Assembly: GCA_026706665.1 (NCBI GenBank)
Contig: JAPOYI010000245.1
Location: forward strand, 1-64,000
Reading direction: 5' to 3'
From: Gammaproteobacteria bacterium
GTDB taxonomy: Bacteria; Pseudomonadota; Gammaproteobacteria; Pseudomonadales; Azotimanducaceae
Length of the DNA: 64,000 nt
Shown piece after piece: positions 27,092 to 35,100 of the stretch. The notes beneath the pieces are model-generated. The model did no database searches. It saw nothing but the letters and a program-made list of their open reading frames with translations, and was not told the origin of the DNA. Position numbers and translations under genes: made by a program. Within the stretch, counting starts at the first letter, position 1, and the number at the start of each line of letters is the position of its first letter.

Positions 27092-27958
27092 ATGGACGCT
27101 GCACCTGTTCCCTACATGGAGCGCACCCGCGCGTACTACGCGGCGCAGGGCTTTTCCAATCCGTACGTCTGGGCGCACTTCGACGAGGTGCCGTTCGCAC
27201 CGCTGACGAAGCCGCTCGCCGAGTCGAAACTCGCGATCATCACCACGGCGAGCCTGTACGACCGCACCTTTGCCGATGTCCGCGAAGTGGCGTCGGGATC
27301 GACGGACGATCCGCCGCAACGGCTTTACGGCAATGACCTGGAGTGGGACAGGAAGGCGACGCACCTGGATGACGTGAAATCCTTCTTTCCGCTGCAGCAT
27401 CTCGAGGCATTGGTCGAGGCCGGTCGCATCGGGGGCATCACGTCTCGCTTTCACTGCGCCCCGACGGAGTACAGCCAGCGGCGCACCAGGACGGTCGACG
27501 CCCCGGAGATACTACGCCGCTGCCGCGAAGACGGTGCCGCAGCGGCGATGCTCGTACCGTTGTGACCCGTCTGCCACCAGACCGTGAGTCTGACCGCCCG
27601 ACACCTTGAAGCCGCCGGCATGGCGACGGTCATCCTCGGTTCCGCGCTGGACGTGGTCGAGCACTGCGGCGTGCCCCGCTTCCTGTTCACGGACTTTCCG
27701 CTCGGCAACCCTTGCGGCAAGCCATTCGACGCGTCAATGCAGGAGGCAATAGTCGTGCAGGGCATCGACCTGCTCGAAGACGCAGACCATCCGCGGACCA
27801 CGGCGCGCACACCGTTCAGGTGGAGCGACGACGAGTCCTGGCGCGACCGCTACATGGAAGTGCGGTCGGAGGATATGGCGCAGCTTGCCCGGCGGGGCGA
27901 AGCGCGCAGGGCGCGGCGAGTGCGCGAGAAGGCGGAAGGCAGGGCGCGAGTCGACTGA
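27092..27958 (+). CDS. GrdB/PrdB-family reductase, selenoprotein with in-frame TGA at 27563
   Basis: Predicted redox protein of 288 residues related to the selenoprotein B subunit of glycine/sarcosine/betaine and proline reductases. Up to residue 157 it reads as a normal family member (ERTRAYYAAQGF, VPFAPLTKPLAESK, TTASLYDRTF). Codon 158 is TGA and the next residues are P-V-C-H-Q-T, so the motif is U-x-x-C, with U where relatives have cysteine or selenocysteine. The same frame then continues to 27958 with clear family sequence (LTARHLEAAGMATVILGSA, VEHCGVPRFLFTDFPLGNPC). A hairpin fits a bacterial SECIS. ATG 27092 is the start; GTG 27059 is possible. If the host lacks selenocysteine machinery this would instead be a nonsense-mutated pseudogene. 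Confidence 0.8.
27578..27592 (+). promoter_or_regulatory. Candidate bacterial SECIS hairpin
   Basis: CAGAC CGTGA GTCTG forms a five-base-pair stem with a five-base loop. The loop begins 17 bases after the TGA, within the spacing expected for bacterial SECIS elements, and has G within its first two bases, as known elements do. Below the stem pairing is weak (two more base pairs after a 3x3 internal loop). The evidence is geometry only. Confidence 0.45.
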
Positions 27959-28019
27959 CCCGCCGAATGCCGGAGAGCAAATCCAAACTCCTTGCATGCG
28001 TTTGGGTGATTCGAACGCG

Positions 28020-28404
28020 CTACGGACTCTTGTGTGGGTAGCAGGTGGTTATTGCTCCGTCCCGTACGCAGTACGTGACTCCCTCAACGAAATCCGGGGC
28101 CATGTCGGCGGCGAGTTTGCGCACGTAGTCGCGAAATGGTGCCACGGAGGAAAGATCGTCCTTCGCATACGAGAAGACGTCCGCTTCGTCGCGCACCACA
28201 TCGCCGAGGAGATCGGCTTTCTCGAATCGACCTCTGCTCGAATTCGAATCCTTCTTCAACCTCGGAGATATATCCGGTGAAGTAGAGATTGCCGTCTCCC
28301 ATGCTCCTGAGATGCTCTGCCGCTTGCTCAGCCTGTTCGAGTTTTTCTCGCCGCCGCGCCAGGCACCCTTCCGCAAGCAACACGAAAAGCAACGGTGCCA
28401 ACAC
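28020..28404 (-). pseudogene. Small putative lipoprotein gene, frameshifted
   Basis: Two overlapping frames join into one plausible protein. The first, starting GTG 28404, reads a hydrophobic start ending in LLAEGC, then a helix (REKLEQAEQAAEHL) and GDGNLYFTGYISEVEEGFEFE. The second frame resumes near 28225 with RFEKADLLGDVVRDEADVFSYAKD and ends CVRDGAITTCYP. A single-base shift between them would restore a protein of about 125 residues. The family is not known to me. A sequencing error is an equal alternative to a real frameshift. Confidence 0.45.
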
Positions 28405-28406
28405 GA

Positions 28407-28811
28407 TCAGCTCTTCGGCGTAGGGCCGTAACGACGCTGGATCAAGTCATAGGCAAGTCTGATTCTGGGGCTGACCTTGGCGCTGATTCGAACATCTCCC
28501 GGAGTGGGCTGATCAGTCTCGAGCAGCTCCTTCAGCGTGTTTGAATCGGTTCTCAATGCTGTTGTAAGTCGCTCTACGGTCGTCGCACGAACGGCAGTAA
28601 CCCCTTCCGCCGCTTCGACCCGCGCGACCTGCCGTTCAGAAACCCTGGATTCCTTCGCGAGTCGCTGGCGCGACCATCTTTTGCGCCTCCTGAGATCTCT
28701 GAGACGTTTCGCGTCTATCTGAGCTCGGGAGGGCCCACTACTATCGACATCGGCAGGAAGAGGGGCGTCCCCCGAAAGCACAGCAGGCCCCACCGCCAGG
28801 ACGAAATGCAC
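28407..28811 (-). CDS. XRE-family DNA-binding regulator
   Basis: Protein of 134 residues with one helix-turn-helix of the Cro/CI type at about 33-92: RDLRRRKRWSRQRLAKESRVSERQVARVEA, then ATTVERLTTALRTD. The N-terminus looks non-conserved, so the start may be later, near residue 33. It ends two bases before the small frameshifted gene. Target sites are unknown. No toxin or phage gene adjoins it on the same strand. Confidence 0.72.
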   Translation of the reverse strand: MHFVLAVGPAVLSGDAPLPADVDSSGPSRAQIDAKRLRDLRRRKRWSRQRLAKESRVSERQVARVEAAEGVTAVRATTVERLTTALRTDSNTLKELLETDQPTPGDVRISAKVSPRIRLAYDLIQRRYGPTPKS

Positions 28812-28838
28812 CTTCGCCAGACACGGGGAGCTTGACTG

Positions 28839-29846
28839 CTATTTTGGCGGCAGGCCTTGTCGGGCCCTTTCGGCCTCGATCATCTGCAGGACCGCTTCTG
28901 TCGGAAAGCTCCCGATCGGCAGTCCTTCGCTGGCCACGCGATTGCCGAGCCGCTGCATCACCACGTTCGCCGGCGTCGGTTTGCCATGCAGCCGGCCGAG
29001 TTGGACGATCTCGCCGTTCAGGAAGTCGGTCTCGATATTGCCGGTGCCGCGTTGAATGCTCTGCCAGGAGGATCCGCCGGGCCGATCGTGGCCGGGGATG
29101 GAACGGAGCCGTTGGGAACTGCTCTCGCGTCCGGCCATGAACGTTCGCATGTCGATCCATTCGATTCCGGCTACGCGATAGCACTCGGCGGCTTCCTCGC
29201 GCAGCAACGCCAGCACCTCGCCGGCGTCGTCGCCACAGACGGGCTGCACCGCATTGCCGAGGTTGGCGACCAGCTTGCCGTACTTCTGACCCATGATCGA
29301 AGCGTCCGGCAGCGAACTGAAGCCGGCTTCGGTGAGCGCTTCCGCGATGTTCTCCGCGAGGTTGTCGACACCTGACGGAAAGCGGCCGATGTCGAGCATG
29401 CCGGCAGGGTTCTCTCCCGAGTTGAAGACTTCGCCAGGGTCGAGATGTACGCCGCCCACCATTACGTTCATGCCGTATACGCGGCGGAAGCGCCGCAGCG
29501 CCATGCGTTCGTTGGCCACGCCGTTCTGACAGCAGATTACCGGAATACCGTCCCCTGCCGCTGCGTACAGGTCGGTCAGGGCGCTTTCGGTATGCTGGCT
29601 CTTGACGCACAGGATGACCACGTCGCCATCGCGAAAATCGACGTGCCTGGGATGGTCGGTGGCGGGCATGCGAATCCGCACGTCCTGTATGGGCGTGACG
29701 AATCTGAGCCCTTGTTCTTCAATGGCACGGAAGTGCGCGCCACGGGCGATGAGCACGACGTCGTAGCCGCGCTGGAACAGGCGCGCGCCGATGCTGCCGC
29801 CGATTCCGCCGGCGCCGTAGATGATGTATCGGGTAGCTTCGTTCAT
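28839..29846 (-). CDS. Ketopantoate reductase family protein (ApbA/PanE-like)
   Basis: NADPH-dependent oxidoreductase of 335 residues. The Rossmann motif is YIIYGAGGIGGSIGARLF, and the family features CVKSQHTESAL, CCQNGVANERM and the lysine in MGQKYGKLVANLGNAVQP are visible. PanE makes pantoate for CoA, but this family has many paralogues and the length is above the 300 of true PanE, so the substrate is uncertain. It is transcribed away from the thiolase operon after a 390-base gap, so it is probably its own unit. Confidence 0.85.
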   Translation of the reverse strand: MNEATRYIIYGAGGIGGSIGARLFQRGYDVVLIARGAHFRAIEEQGLRFVTPIQDVRIRMPATDHPRHVDFRDGDVVILCVKSQHTESALTDLYAAAGDGIPVICCQNGVANERMALRRFRRVYGMNVMVGGVHLDPGEVFNSGENPAGMLDIGRFPSGVDNLAENIAEALTEAGFSSLPDASIMGQKYGKLVANLGNAVQPVCGDDAGEVLALLREEAAECYRVAGIEWIDMRTFMAGRESSSQRLRSIPGHDRPGGSSWQSIQRGTGNIETDFLNGEIVQLGRLHGKPTPANVVMQRLGNRVASEGLPIGSFPTEAVLQMIEAERARQGLPPK

Positions 29847-30236
29847 GACGTCCCTGCCGGGGTGTTTCTGGCTTGATACAATCTGTAACTAATTGATGTC
29901 ATTGCGATTATTTTGGTGCTTTTGGGACCTTTTCCGTGTCGAAAAGGAAGTCGGGATGCAGCGGGAAGCATGCGGCAAAGGGCGAAAAGTGAAAATAAAA
30001 TGGATTGTGAAACCTTAAGCGTTTGATGCCGCTTGATAATTTTCTCAAGGCCCCGGAACGGGGCCGAAACCGTATTTACTTTCCAAAATCGAGGTGTGAA
30101 CATTGCAGCCCTCACCGGCCGGGTTTCACGAACGTGTAACGGTTCCTCGGCAGGGCGGAGCACTCATGCAGCCCGGCGGGTGAGGCCAATTCCAAACCTC
30201 CCCAATACCTCGGAATCGCGTGTCTCGTGCCGTCTT
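29847..30236. other. Gap between thiolase operon and ketopantoate-reductase gene
   Basis: No coding sequence is supported in these 390 bases, which are less GC-rich than the flanks. Two short perfect hairpins are present: 29928-29947 (CCTTTTC / GAAAAGG) and 30049-30065 (GGCCCCG / CGGGGCC with a three-base loop). The second lies past the end of the thiolase operon on the minus strand and is followed there by TTGAGAAAATTATC, so it might terminate transcription, though without a real T-run. The region presumably also holds the promoter of the downstream gene. Confidence 0.45.
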
Positions 30237-31376
30237 TCAGGCGGTCGCCTCGGTGCCCATCACGATGCAGCCCGACGCGGCGAACATGCCACCGACGCCA
30301 AGGCACACCGAGACTTCCGCACCCGGAACCTGCGCTGGCGCGGTGCCGCGCATCTGGCGCACGCTCTCCTGCAGCGCGTACATGCCGTACATGCCCGAGT
30401 GCATGTAGGAGAGTCCGCCGCCGTTGGTGTTGAGCGGCAGCTTTCCTCCCGGTCGCGTGTTGCCGTCAGCGATAAACCCGGCCGCTTCGCCTTTCTGACA
30501 GAACCCCAGGTCCTCAAGCCCGTAAATCGGCAGGTGCGCGAACGCGTCGTAGACCATGAGGTGATCGACGTCGTCATGGCCGATGCCCGCGTCCCGCATG
30601 GCTTCCGATCCGGCTACGCGAAAGGCGCGCGAGGAGCACAGATCCTGCATCTGGCTGACCATCGGACTCTCCGCACTTTCGCCGGTGCCGAGGATGTGCG
30701 CGGGGTTCTGGGGAAAGTCCTTCGCCCGTTCCGCCCGGGTCAGGATCAGGGCGCCCCCGCCGTCGGTGACAAGGCAACATTCGAGCAGGTGGAACGGGTA
30801 GGCGATCATTCGCGAAGCGAACACGTCGTCCACCGTGATCGGGTCGCGATACGATGCGCGCGGGTTGCGTCCGGCCCATTCGCGCTGAACGACGCAAACC
30901 GTGGCGAGCTGCTCATGGGTCAGGCCGTATTCCTTCATGTAGCGCAGCACGGGGATCGTGAACATCGTCGTCGGCCCCATGGCGCCGTAAGGGTTTTCAA
31001 ACTGCTGCGCGAGTCCGGCGGTCCCGCCGCCACGCGCTCCCCTGCCGATCCCGGAACGGCCGCTCTCGCCGTGGGTGATCAGAACCGTCTCCGCCTGTCC
31101 GGTCTGTATGGCGGCCACTGCGTGCCGCACATGGATCATGAAGGAGCAGCCGCCCACGCTGGTCCCGTCGACCCAGCGCGGGGTGATGCCCAGGTAATGG
31201 ACCAGTTCGACAGGCGTCGAGCCCGCGGTCGCGACGCCGTCGATGTCCTTTGCCGTCAATCCGGTATCGGCGAATGCGTTGAGGGCCGCATCGGCATGCA
31301 GTTGCAGTTGGCTCGTGTCCGGAATGCGCCCGAGTTCGGTGGTTTCCGCCGCACCGACGATGGCGACGCCCGTCAT
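30237..31376 (-). CDS. Thiolase-fold protein (SCP2-type acetyl-CoA acetyltransferase family)
   Basis: Protein of 379 residues of the non-condensing or SCP2-thiolase branch. The first half shows VDGTSVGGCSFMIH with a cysteine at residue 77 in the thiolase nucleophile region. The second half shows PLNTNGGGLSYMHSGMYG, the family's NxNGG loop, and a terminal FAASGCIVMG cysteine. The start overlaps the OB-fold/zinc-ribbon gene's stop (ATGA). Such pairs act together on CoA thioesters in steroid or fatty-acid breakdown. The substrate here is not known. Confidence 0.88.
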   Translation of the reverse strand: MTGVAIVGAAETTELGRIPDTSQLQLHADAALNAFADTGLTAKDIDGVATAGSTPVELVHYLGITPRWVDGTSVGGCSFMIHVRHAVAAIQTGQAETVLITHGESGRSGIGRGARGGGTAGLAQQFENPYGAMGPTTMFTIPVLRYMKEYGLTHEQLATVCVVQREWAGRNPRASYRDPITVDDVFASRMIAYPFHLLECCLVTDGGGALILTRAERAKDFPQNPAHILGTGESAESPMVSQMQDLCSSRAFRVAGSEAMRDAGIGHDDVDHLMVYDAFAHLPIYGLEDLGFCQKGEAAGFIADGNTRPGGKLPLNTNGGGLSYMHSGMYGMYALQESVRQMRGTAPAQVPGAEVSVCLGVGGMFAASGCIVMGTEATA

Positions 31377-31825
31377 GCTGATTGCTCCGCAGGCTTGAAC
31401 AGGGGCACGCTGATCTCATCGTTCTGGCGTTCGAAGACGGCCTGCAACGGCATGTCGAGCACCAGTGCATCCGGTGTCTGCTCGCACTCGACGATGTTCG
31501 ACATCATGGTTGGACCTTCTTCCAGCTTCACCAGGGCAATGCAGTAGGGGCCGTCGAACGACGGGTGCCGCCGGTGGTTGATCACGTAGCTCAGGAGCGT
31601 TCCGCGTCCGCTGGCGGTCACGACCTCCACGTTCTTCGATCCGCAGGCGGGGCAGAACGGGCGCGAGGGAAAATAGGTGCGGTCGCAGTCGAGACATCGC
31701 TGCAACCTGATTTCGCCGTTGCGCGTGCCTTCCCAGAAGTGCGCTGTTTCCGGCGTGGGCGTTGGCAACGGACGCGGTTGTAAGTCGGCCAATGTACTCT
31801 CTCCGGCTATCCGGGGTTGCATCAC
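31373..31825 (-). CDS. OB-fold / zinc-ribbon protein (DUF35 family)
   Basis: Protein of 150 residues. A rubredoxin-like zinc ribbon has cysteines at about 44, 47, 58 and 61 (LQRCLDCDRTY, FCPACGS), followed by an OB fold with RGTLLSYVINHR and PYCIALVKLEEGP. This family binds acyl-CoA and pairs with thiolase-like proteins, as with the downstream gene that overlaps it. The stop-start overlap indicates balanced co-translation and probably a complex. Confidence 0.9.
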   Translation of the reverse strand: MMQPRIAGESTLADLQPRPLPTPTPETAHFWEGTRNGEIRLQRCLDCDRTYFPSRPFCPACGSKNVEVVTASGRGTLLSYVINHRRHPSFDGPYCIALVKLEEGPTMMSNIVECEQTPDALVLDMPLQAVFERQNDEISVPLFKPAEQSA

Positions 31826-31909
31826 AGGCCGGGTGTGCCCGGCGCTCGTTCCCCGGTTGGGTGGGCGAGAAAGTATCTTATGCGGGAGGCGCGGGAGGCA
31901 AGCGCCAAG

Positions 31910-32578
31910 CTATTCGTCGCGGGCGTCCACCTCCGCTTGGCGCAGGGCCGTATCGCCGATCCGGTCCGGCACTTCCCACTCGTGCCGGTGTGCCCTGCCG
32001 CCGTCGATGAGTTGCTGGATCGACTCCAGCGAGTGTTCCTCAAGCCTCAGGCCGGGGGCGTTCGGGTCGCGGCGGTCAGCGTGAAATTCGAGCACCTCGG
32101 CACCCGCAGGGCCGGCCTTGAACTTGTACGGCATGCCGTTCGGCAGGAACATGACCGAGCCCGCTCGCAGCTTGCGCCGGCCCAGGACGATCTCGCCGGC
32201 GATCACATAGTAGAGGCAGTCCCCGGAACCGGGATGACTGTGGCGAAACAGCGGGAAATTGGCCCCGAACCACACATGGGACAAACGCATTCCGTTGGGC
32301 GATTCGTCCTGGCCGAACAATCGCGTCGAAGTGATACCTCCCGAGAGCGCTTCGGCCATCTCGAGGATCTTCTCCTGCACGGGACCCTCGCCGTATTTCT
32401 CCGCCAGGGCGCTGTGCTCGAAGATCTGGAGCGTGCGGGACTCATCCGGGGTACCGCGGGAGGATGGCGTGGTGATCTCGGGATTCGCGCGAATCTCGAA
32501 AGGCCCGCGTTCGGAAACGAACCGCCTTCTTGTTCGTTCGCGAGGACGTTCGCGGGTGTGCCCGTGTGGTTCGGCCAT
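31910..32578 (-). CDS. Cupin-domain protein, tandem copy 1
   Basis: Protein of 222 residues with one cupin fold. Motif 1 is RHSHPGSGDCLYYVIAGEIVLG and motif 2 is LRAGSVMFLPNGMPYKFKAG; the histidine pair in HSH is the probable metal ligand. The N-terminal part carries RGPFEIRANP, seen in all copies. It is the last of three near-identical genes, after which the OB-fold gene begins 84 bases later on the same strand, so all five are likely one operon. It may be an enzyme or a sensor; the substrate is unknown. Confidence 0.85.
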   Translation of the reverse strand: MAEPHGHTRERPRERTRRRFVSERGPFEIRANPEITTPSSRGTPDESRTLQIFEHSALAEKYGEGPVQEKILEMAEALSGGITSTRLFGQDESPNGMRLSHVWFGANFPLFRHSHPGSGDCLYYVIAGEIVLGRRKLRAGSVMFLPNGMPYKFKAGPAGAEVLEFHADRRDPNAPGLRLEEHSLESIQQLIDGGRAHRHEWEVPDRIGDTALRQAEVDARDE

Positions 32579-32580
32579 GG

Positions 32581-33237
32581 CTAGTTGTCTCCCTCGGCGT
32601 CCAGCTCCGCCTGGCGCAAGGCAGTATCACCGATCTTTTCGGGCACTACCCATTCGTGCTGGTGTGCCTTGCCTTCGTCGATGAGCTGCTGGACCGATTC
32701 CAGGGAGTGCTCCTCGAGCTTCAGCCCCGGGGCGTTCGGGTCGCCGCCGCCGGCTCGAAATTCGAGTACTTCGACTCCAGCGGGTCCTGCCTTGAACTTG
32801 TAGGGCATGCCGCTCGGCAGAAACATGACCGAGCCGGCTCGCAGTTTGCGCCGGCCCAGGACGAGTTCGCCGGCGACCACGTAGTAGAGGCAGTCCCCAG
32901 CCTTGGGATGACTGTGGCGGAACAGCGGGTAGTGGGGCCCGAACCAGACGTGGACCAGGACCATGCCGTTGGGCGAGTCCTGCCCGAACAGCCGCGTCGA
33001 AGCAATGCCGGGCCATAGCGTCCTGACCATTTCGATCATCTTCCGCCGGACCGGCGCTTCCCCGCACTTTTCGGCGAGTTCGCTGCATTCAAAAGCACGG
33101 GCGCCGTACTCGTCGTCAATCTCCTCGGCTTGGCGGGGTGGATTGATGGCGGGGTTGGCGGATATCTCGAATGGGCCGCGCTCGGAAGAGAACCGAACCC
33201 TTCTTCGTTGTCCTGCGGGCGCGTCGGGTTCGGCCAC
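32581..33237 (-). CDS. Cupin-domain protein, tandem copy 2
   Basis: Middle copy, 218 residues, closely similar along its length to the flanking copies. The RGPFEISANP segment, HSHPKAGDCLYYVVAGELVLG and RAGSVMFLPSGMPYKFKAG are all kept, so it looks functional. The GTG start at 33237 shares a base with the TAG stop of copy 3 and matches the other copies' openings; an earlier start would overlap copy 3 by 70 bases. It ends two bases before the ATG of copy 1. Confidence 0.85.
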   Translation of the reverse strand: MAEPDAPAGQRRRVRFSSERGPFEISANPAINPPRQAEEIDDEYGARAFECSELAEKCGEAPVRRKMIEMVRTLWPGIASTRLFGQDSPNGMVLVHVWFGPHYPLFRHSHPKAGDCLYYVVAGELVLGRRKLRAGSVMFLPSGMPYKFKAGPAGVEVLEFRAGGGDPNAPGLKLEEHSLESVQQLIDEGKAHQHEWVVPEKIGDTALRQAELDAEGDN

Positions 33238-33899
33238 TATTTGGTTCTCCCTTCCAGTTCCGCCTGGCGTATCGTCGTATCGCCGCACTGCTCGGGGGCT
33301 TTCCACTCGTGCTGGTGCGCTTTCCCCGCGTCGATGATCTGCTGGATCGCTTCGATGGAGTCCTCCGCAAGCTTGATGATGGGGGCGCTTGGGTCACCCT
33401 CGCCGTCGGACCGATACTCGAGTACCTCGGCCCCGGCAGGACCCGCCCTGAACTTGTACGGCATGCCATCCGGCAGGAAGATGACGGAACCAGCCCCCAG
33501 TCTTCGCGAACCCAGGTAGATTTCGCCGGCGACCACACAGTAGAGGCAATCGCCAAATTTCGGATGGCTGTGGCGGGATAGCTGATAGTTTGCCCCCATC
33601 CACACATGGGACAGGCGCATGCCGTTGGGCGCGTCCTGGTCGAACAGCCGCGTCGAAGTGATGCCTCCCGCCGTTGCATGGGCCATCTCGACCATCTTTT
33701 CTTCGCCGGCCTTCCCGTATCTCTCGGACAGCGGGCTTTGCTCGTAGTTCTCGCGAACGCGGGCCCTGTCGACGGTGCCGCGCTTGCGGGGCTGGTTGAG
33801 GGTGGGGTTGGCGCGTATCTCGAACGGGCCGCGTTCGGAGATGTAACGTCGCGGCTTCTTCGGAGGTCGTTCTACCGGATGTTCTTGCGGTTCAGCCAT
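33237..33899 (-). CDS. Cupin-domain protein, tandem copy 3
   Basis: First intact gene of the array, 220 residues, with RGPFEIRANPTLN, RHSHPKFGDCLYCVVAGEIYLG and GAGSVIFLPDGMPYKFRAG. It differs more from copies 1 and 2 than they do from each other, mainly in the middle and C-terminus. It is preceded by a duplicated upstream segment and by a relic of a fourth copy. Confidence 0.85.
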   Translation of the reverse strand: MAEPQEHPVERPPKKPRRYISERGPFEIRANPTLNQPRKRGTVDRARVRENYEQSPLSERYGKAGEEKMVEMAHATAGGITSTRLFDQDAPNGMRLSHVWMGANYQLSRHSHPKFGDCLYCVVAGEIYLGSRRLGAGSVIFLPDGMPYKFRAGPAGAEVLEYRSDGEGDPSAPIIKLAEDSIEAIQQIIDAGKAHQHEWKAPEQCGDTTIRQAELEGRTK

Positions 33900-34140
33900 G
33901 GAGGCGCCCGATTGTTCCTATGGGGATGAGCATAGTCGCGAGAGCCGTGATCGGCAATCGGTCGGCAGGACGATACGTGCGAATCCAGCGAGTGCACCTC
34001 GAGCTTCAGGCCGGGGGCGTTCGGGTCCCCGCCCGCGGATGACTATGGCGATAAATTCTGCGGTTGTTCTTCTACCCGTTCTTGCGGTTCAGCCATCCTG
34101 ATCCCCCTGTTCTCCCTACGGGGATGAGCACAATCGCGAG
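33881..34140. repeat. Duplicated upstream segment flanking the cupin relic
   Basis: The bases 33881-33942 and 34078-34140 are about 75 percent alike, beginning GTTCTTGCGGTTCAGCCAT and ending GGGGATGAGCAYARTCGCGAG. Each holds a cupin start codon on the minus strand with its upstream region. They show that the duplication unit that made the array included the gene's 5' flank. Confidence 0.65.
33983..34096 (-). pseudogene. Relic of a fourth cupin copy
   Basis: On the minus strand an ATG at 34096 opens MAEPQERVEEQPQ, the array's start, and then jumps within a few codons to a C-terminal segment (GDPNAPGLKLE) that in the intact copies lies about 170 residues further on. The frame is closed by a stop in between. 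It is best explained by internal deletion of a former first gene of the array. Confidence 0.7.
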
Positions 34141-34175
34141 GGTGGCAATCCGCCAGTGGTCAGTCAGGGTGCCCT

Positions 34176-34982
34176 TTAGGCAGGAGGCAGTCGTTCGATC
34201 CATGGAAAGGCCGGATCGCCGACACAGAAAAAGTCCGGGTTCAGGAGTGACGGCTTGGTGTTGTACGCGAGTTCGGAACCGTCGAAACGCAGTACGGCAC
34301 CGCCTGCGGCGGTCAGTACCGCCTGCGCGGCCCCGGTGTCCCACTCCGAGGTGGGGCCCAGCCGTGGATAGAAGTCCGCCAGGCCCTCGGCCAGCATGCA
34401 GAACTTGAGGGAGCTGCCGACAGACTGTCGGGCGACGCGGCCGAAGGCGGCCCGCAGCGCGTCGAGATAACGCTCGAGCCGTCCACTACCGTGGCTGCGG
34501 CTAGCGACGACTGTCAGCCCATGCGCTGGTGAAACGGCGCGGGTCCTGAGCGGCTGGCGACCGTCCCGCGTGGTCTTGTGGGCGACTCCCGAGATCACGT
34601 CGCCGAAGAACACTTCTTCGCGCACCGGCACGCCGACCACGCCCGTCACCGGTCGGTTGGCATCGATCAGCGCGATGTTGACCGTGAAGTCGCCGTTTCG
34701 GTTCACGAACTCCCTGGTGCCGTCGAGGGGGTCCACCAGCCAGTATCGATCCCAAGTCCGGCGGACCTCGAAATCCGCAGGTTCGGACTCTTCCGAGATG
34801 ATGGGGAGATCGGGCGTCAGGCGGCGCAGGCCGGCGACGATGATGTCGTGAGCGCGCAGGTCCGCGATGGTGACCGGCGAAGCGTCTGCCTTCCTCCGGA
34901 CTTCGAATTCTCCCGCATAGACCTGCATGATCGCGTCGCCGGCCCGGCGCGCGAGGTCGATCAGTTCATCGGCCAGATTCAT
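34176..34982 (-). CDS. cysQ: 3'(2'),5'-bisphosphate nucleotidase
   Basis: Magnesium-dependent phosphatase of 268 residues that recycles PAP from sulphate assimilation. The inositol-monophosphatase-superfamily metal site is visible as IISEESEPAD, WLVDPLDGTREFVNRNGDFTVNIALID and SEWDTGAAQAVLTAAGG. The ATG at 34982 gives the standard opening; longer frames upstream have no support. The cysQ-yrfG neighbourhood is known from pseudomonads, but here a secreted protein gene intervenes on the other strand. Confidence 0.92.
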   Translation of the reverse strand: MNLADELIDLARRAGDAIMQVYAGEFEVRRKADASPVTIADLRAHDIIVAGLRRLTPDLPIISEESEPADFEVRRTWDRYWLVDPLDGTREFVNRNGDFTVNIALIDANRPVTGVVGVPVREEVFFGDVISGVAHKTTRDGRQPLRTRAVSPAHGLTVVASRSHGSGRLERYLDALRAAFGRVARQSVGSSLKFCMLAEGLADFYPRLGPTSEWDTGAAQAVLTAAGGAVLRFDGSELAYNTKPSLLNPDFFCVGDPAFPWIERLPPA

Positions 34983-35100
34983 GGAGCAGGCGTTCTCCCT
35001 CCCGGGGCAGAAAAATCCTATACCATCGATGAATGGTTGAGTGGTAGATGCTGCCCTGCTGGAAGAGGACTCATCGCTGAACGCCCGTCGCCCACGGTTC

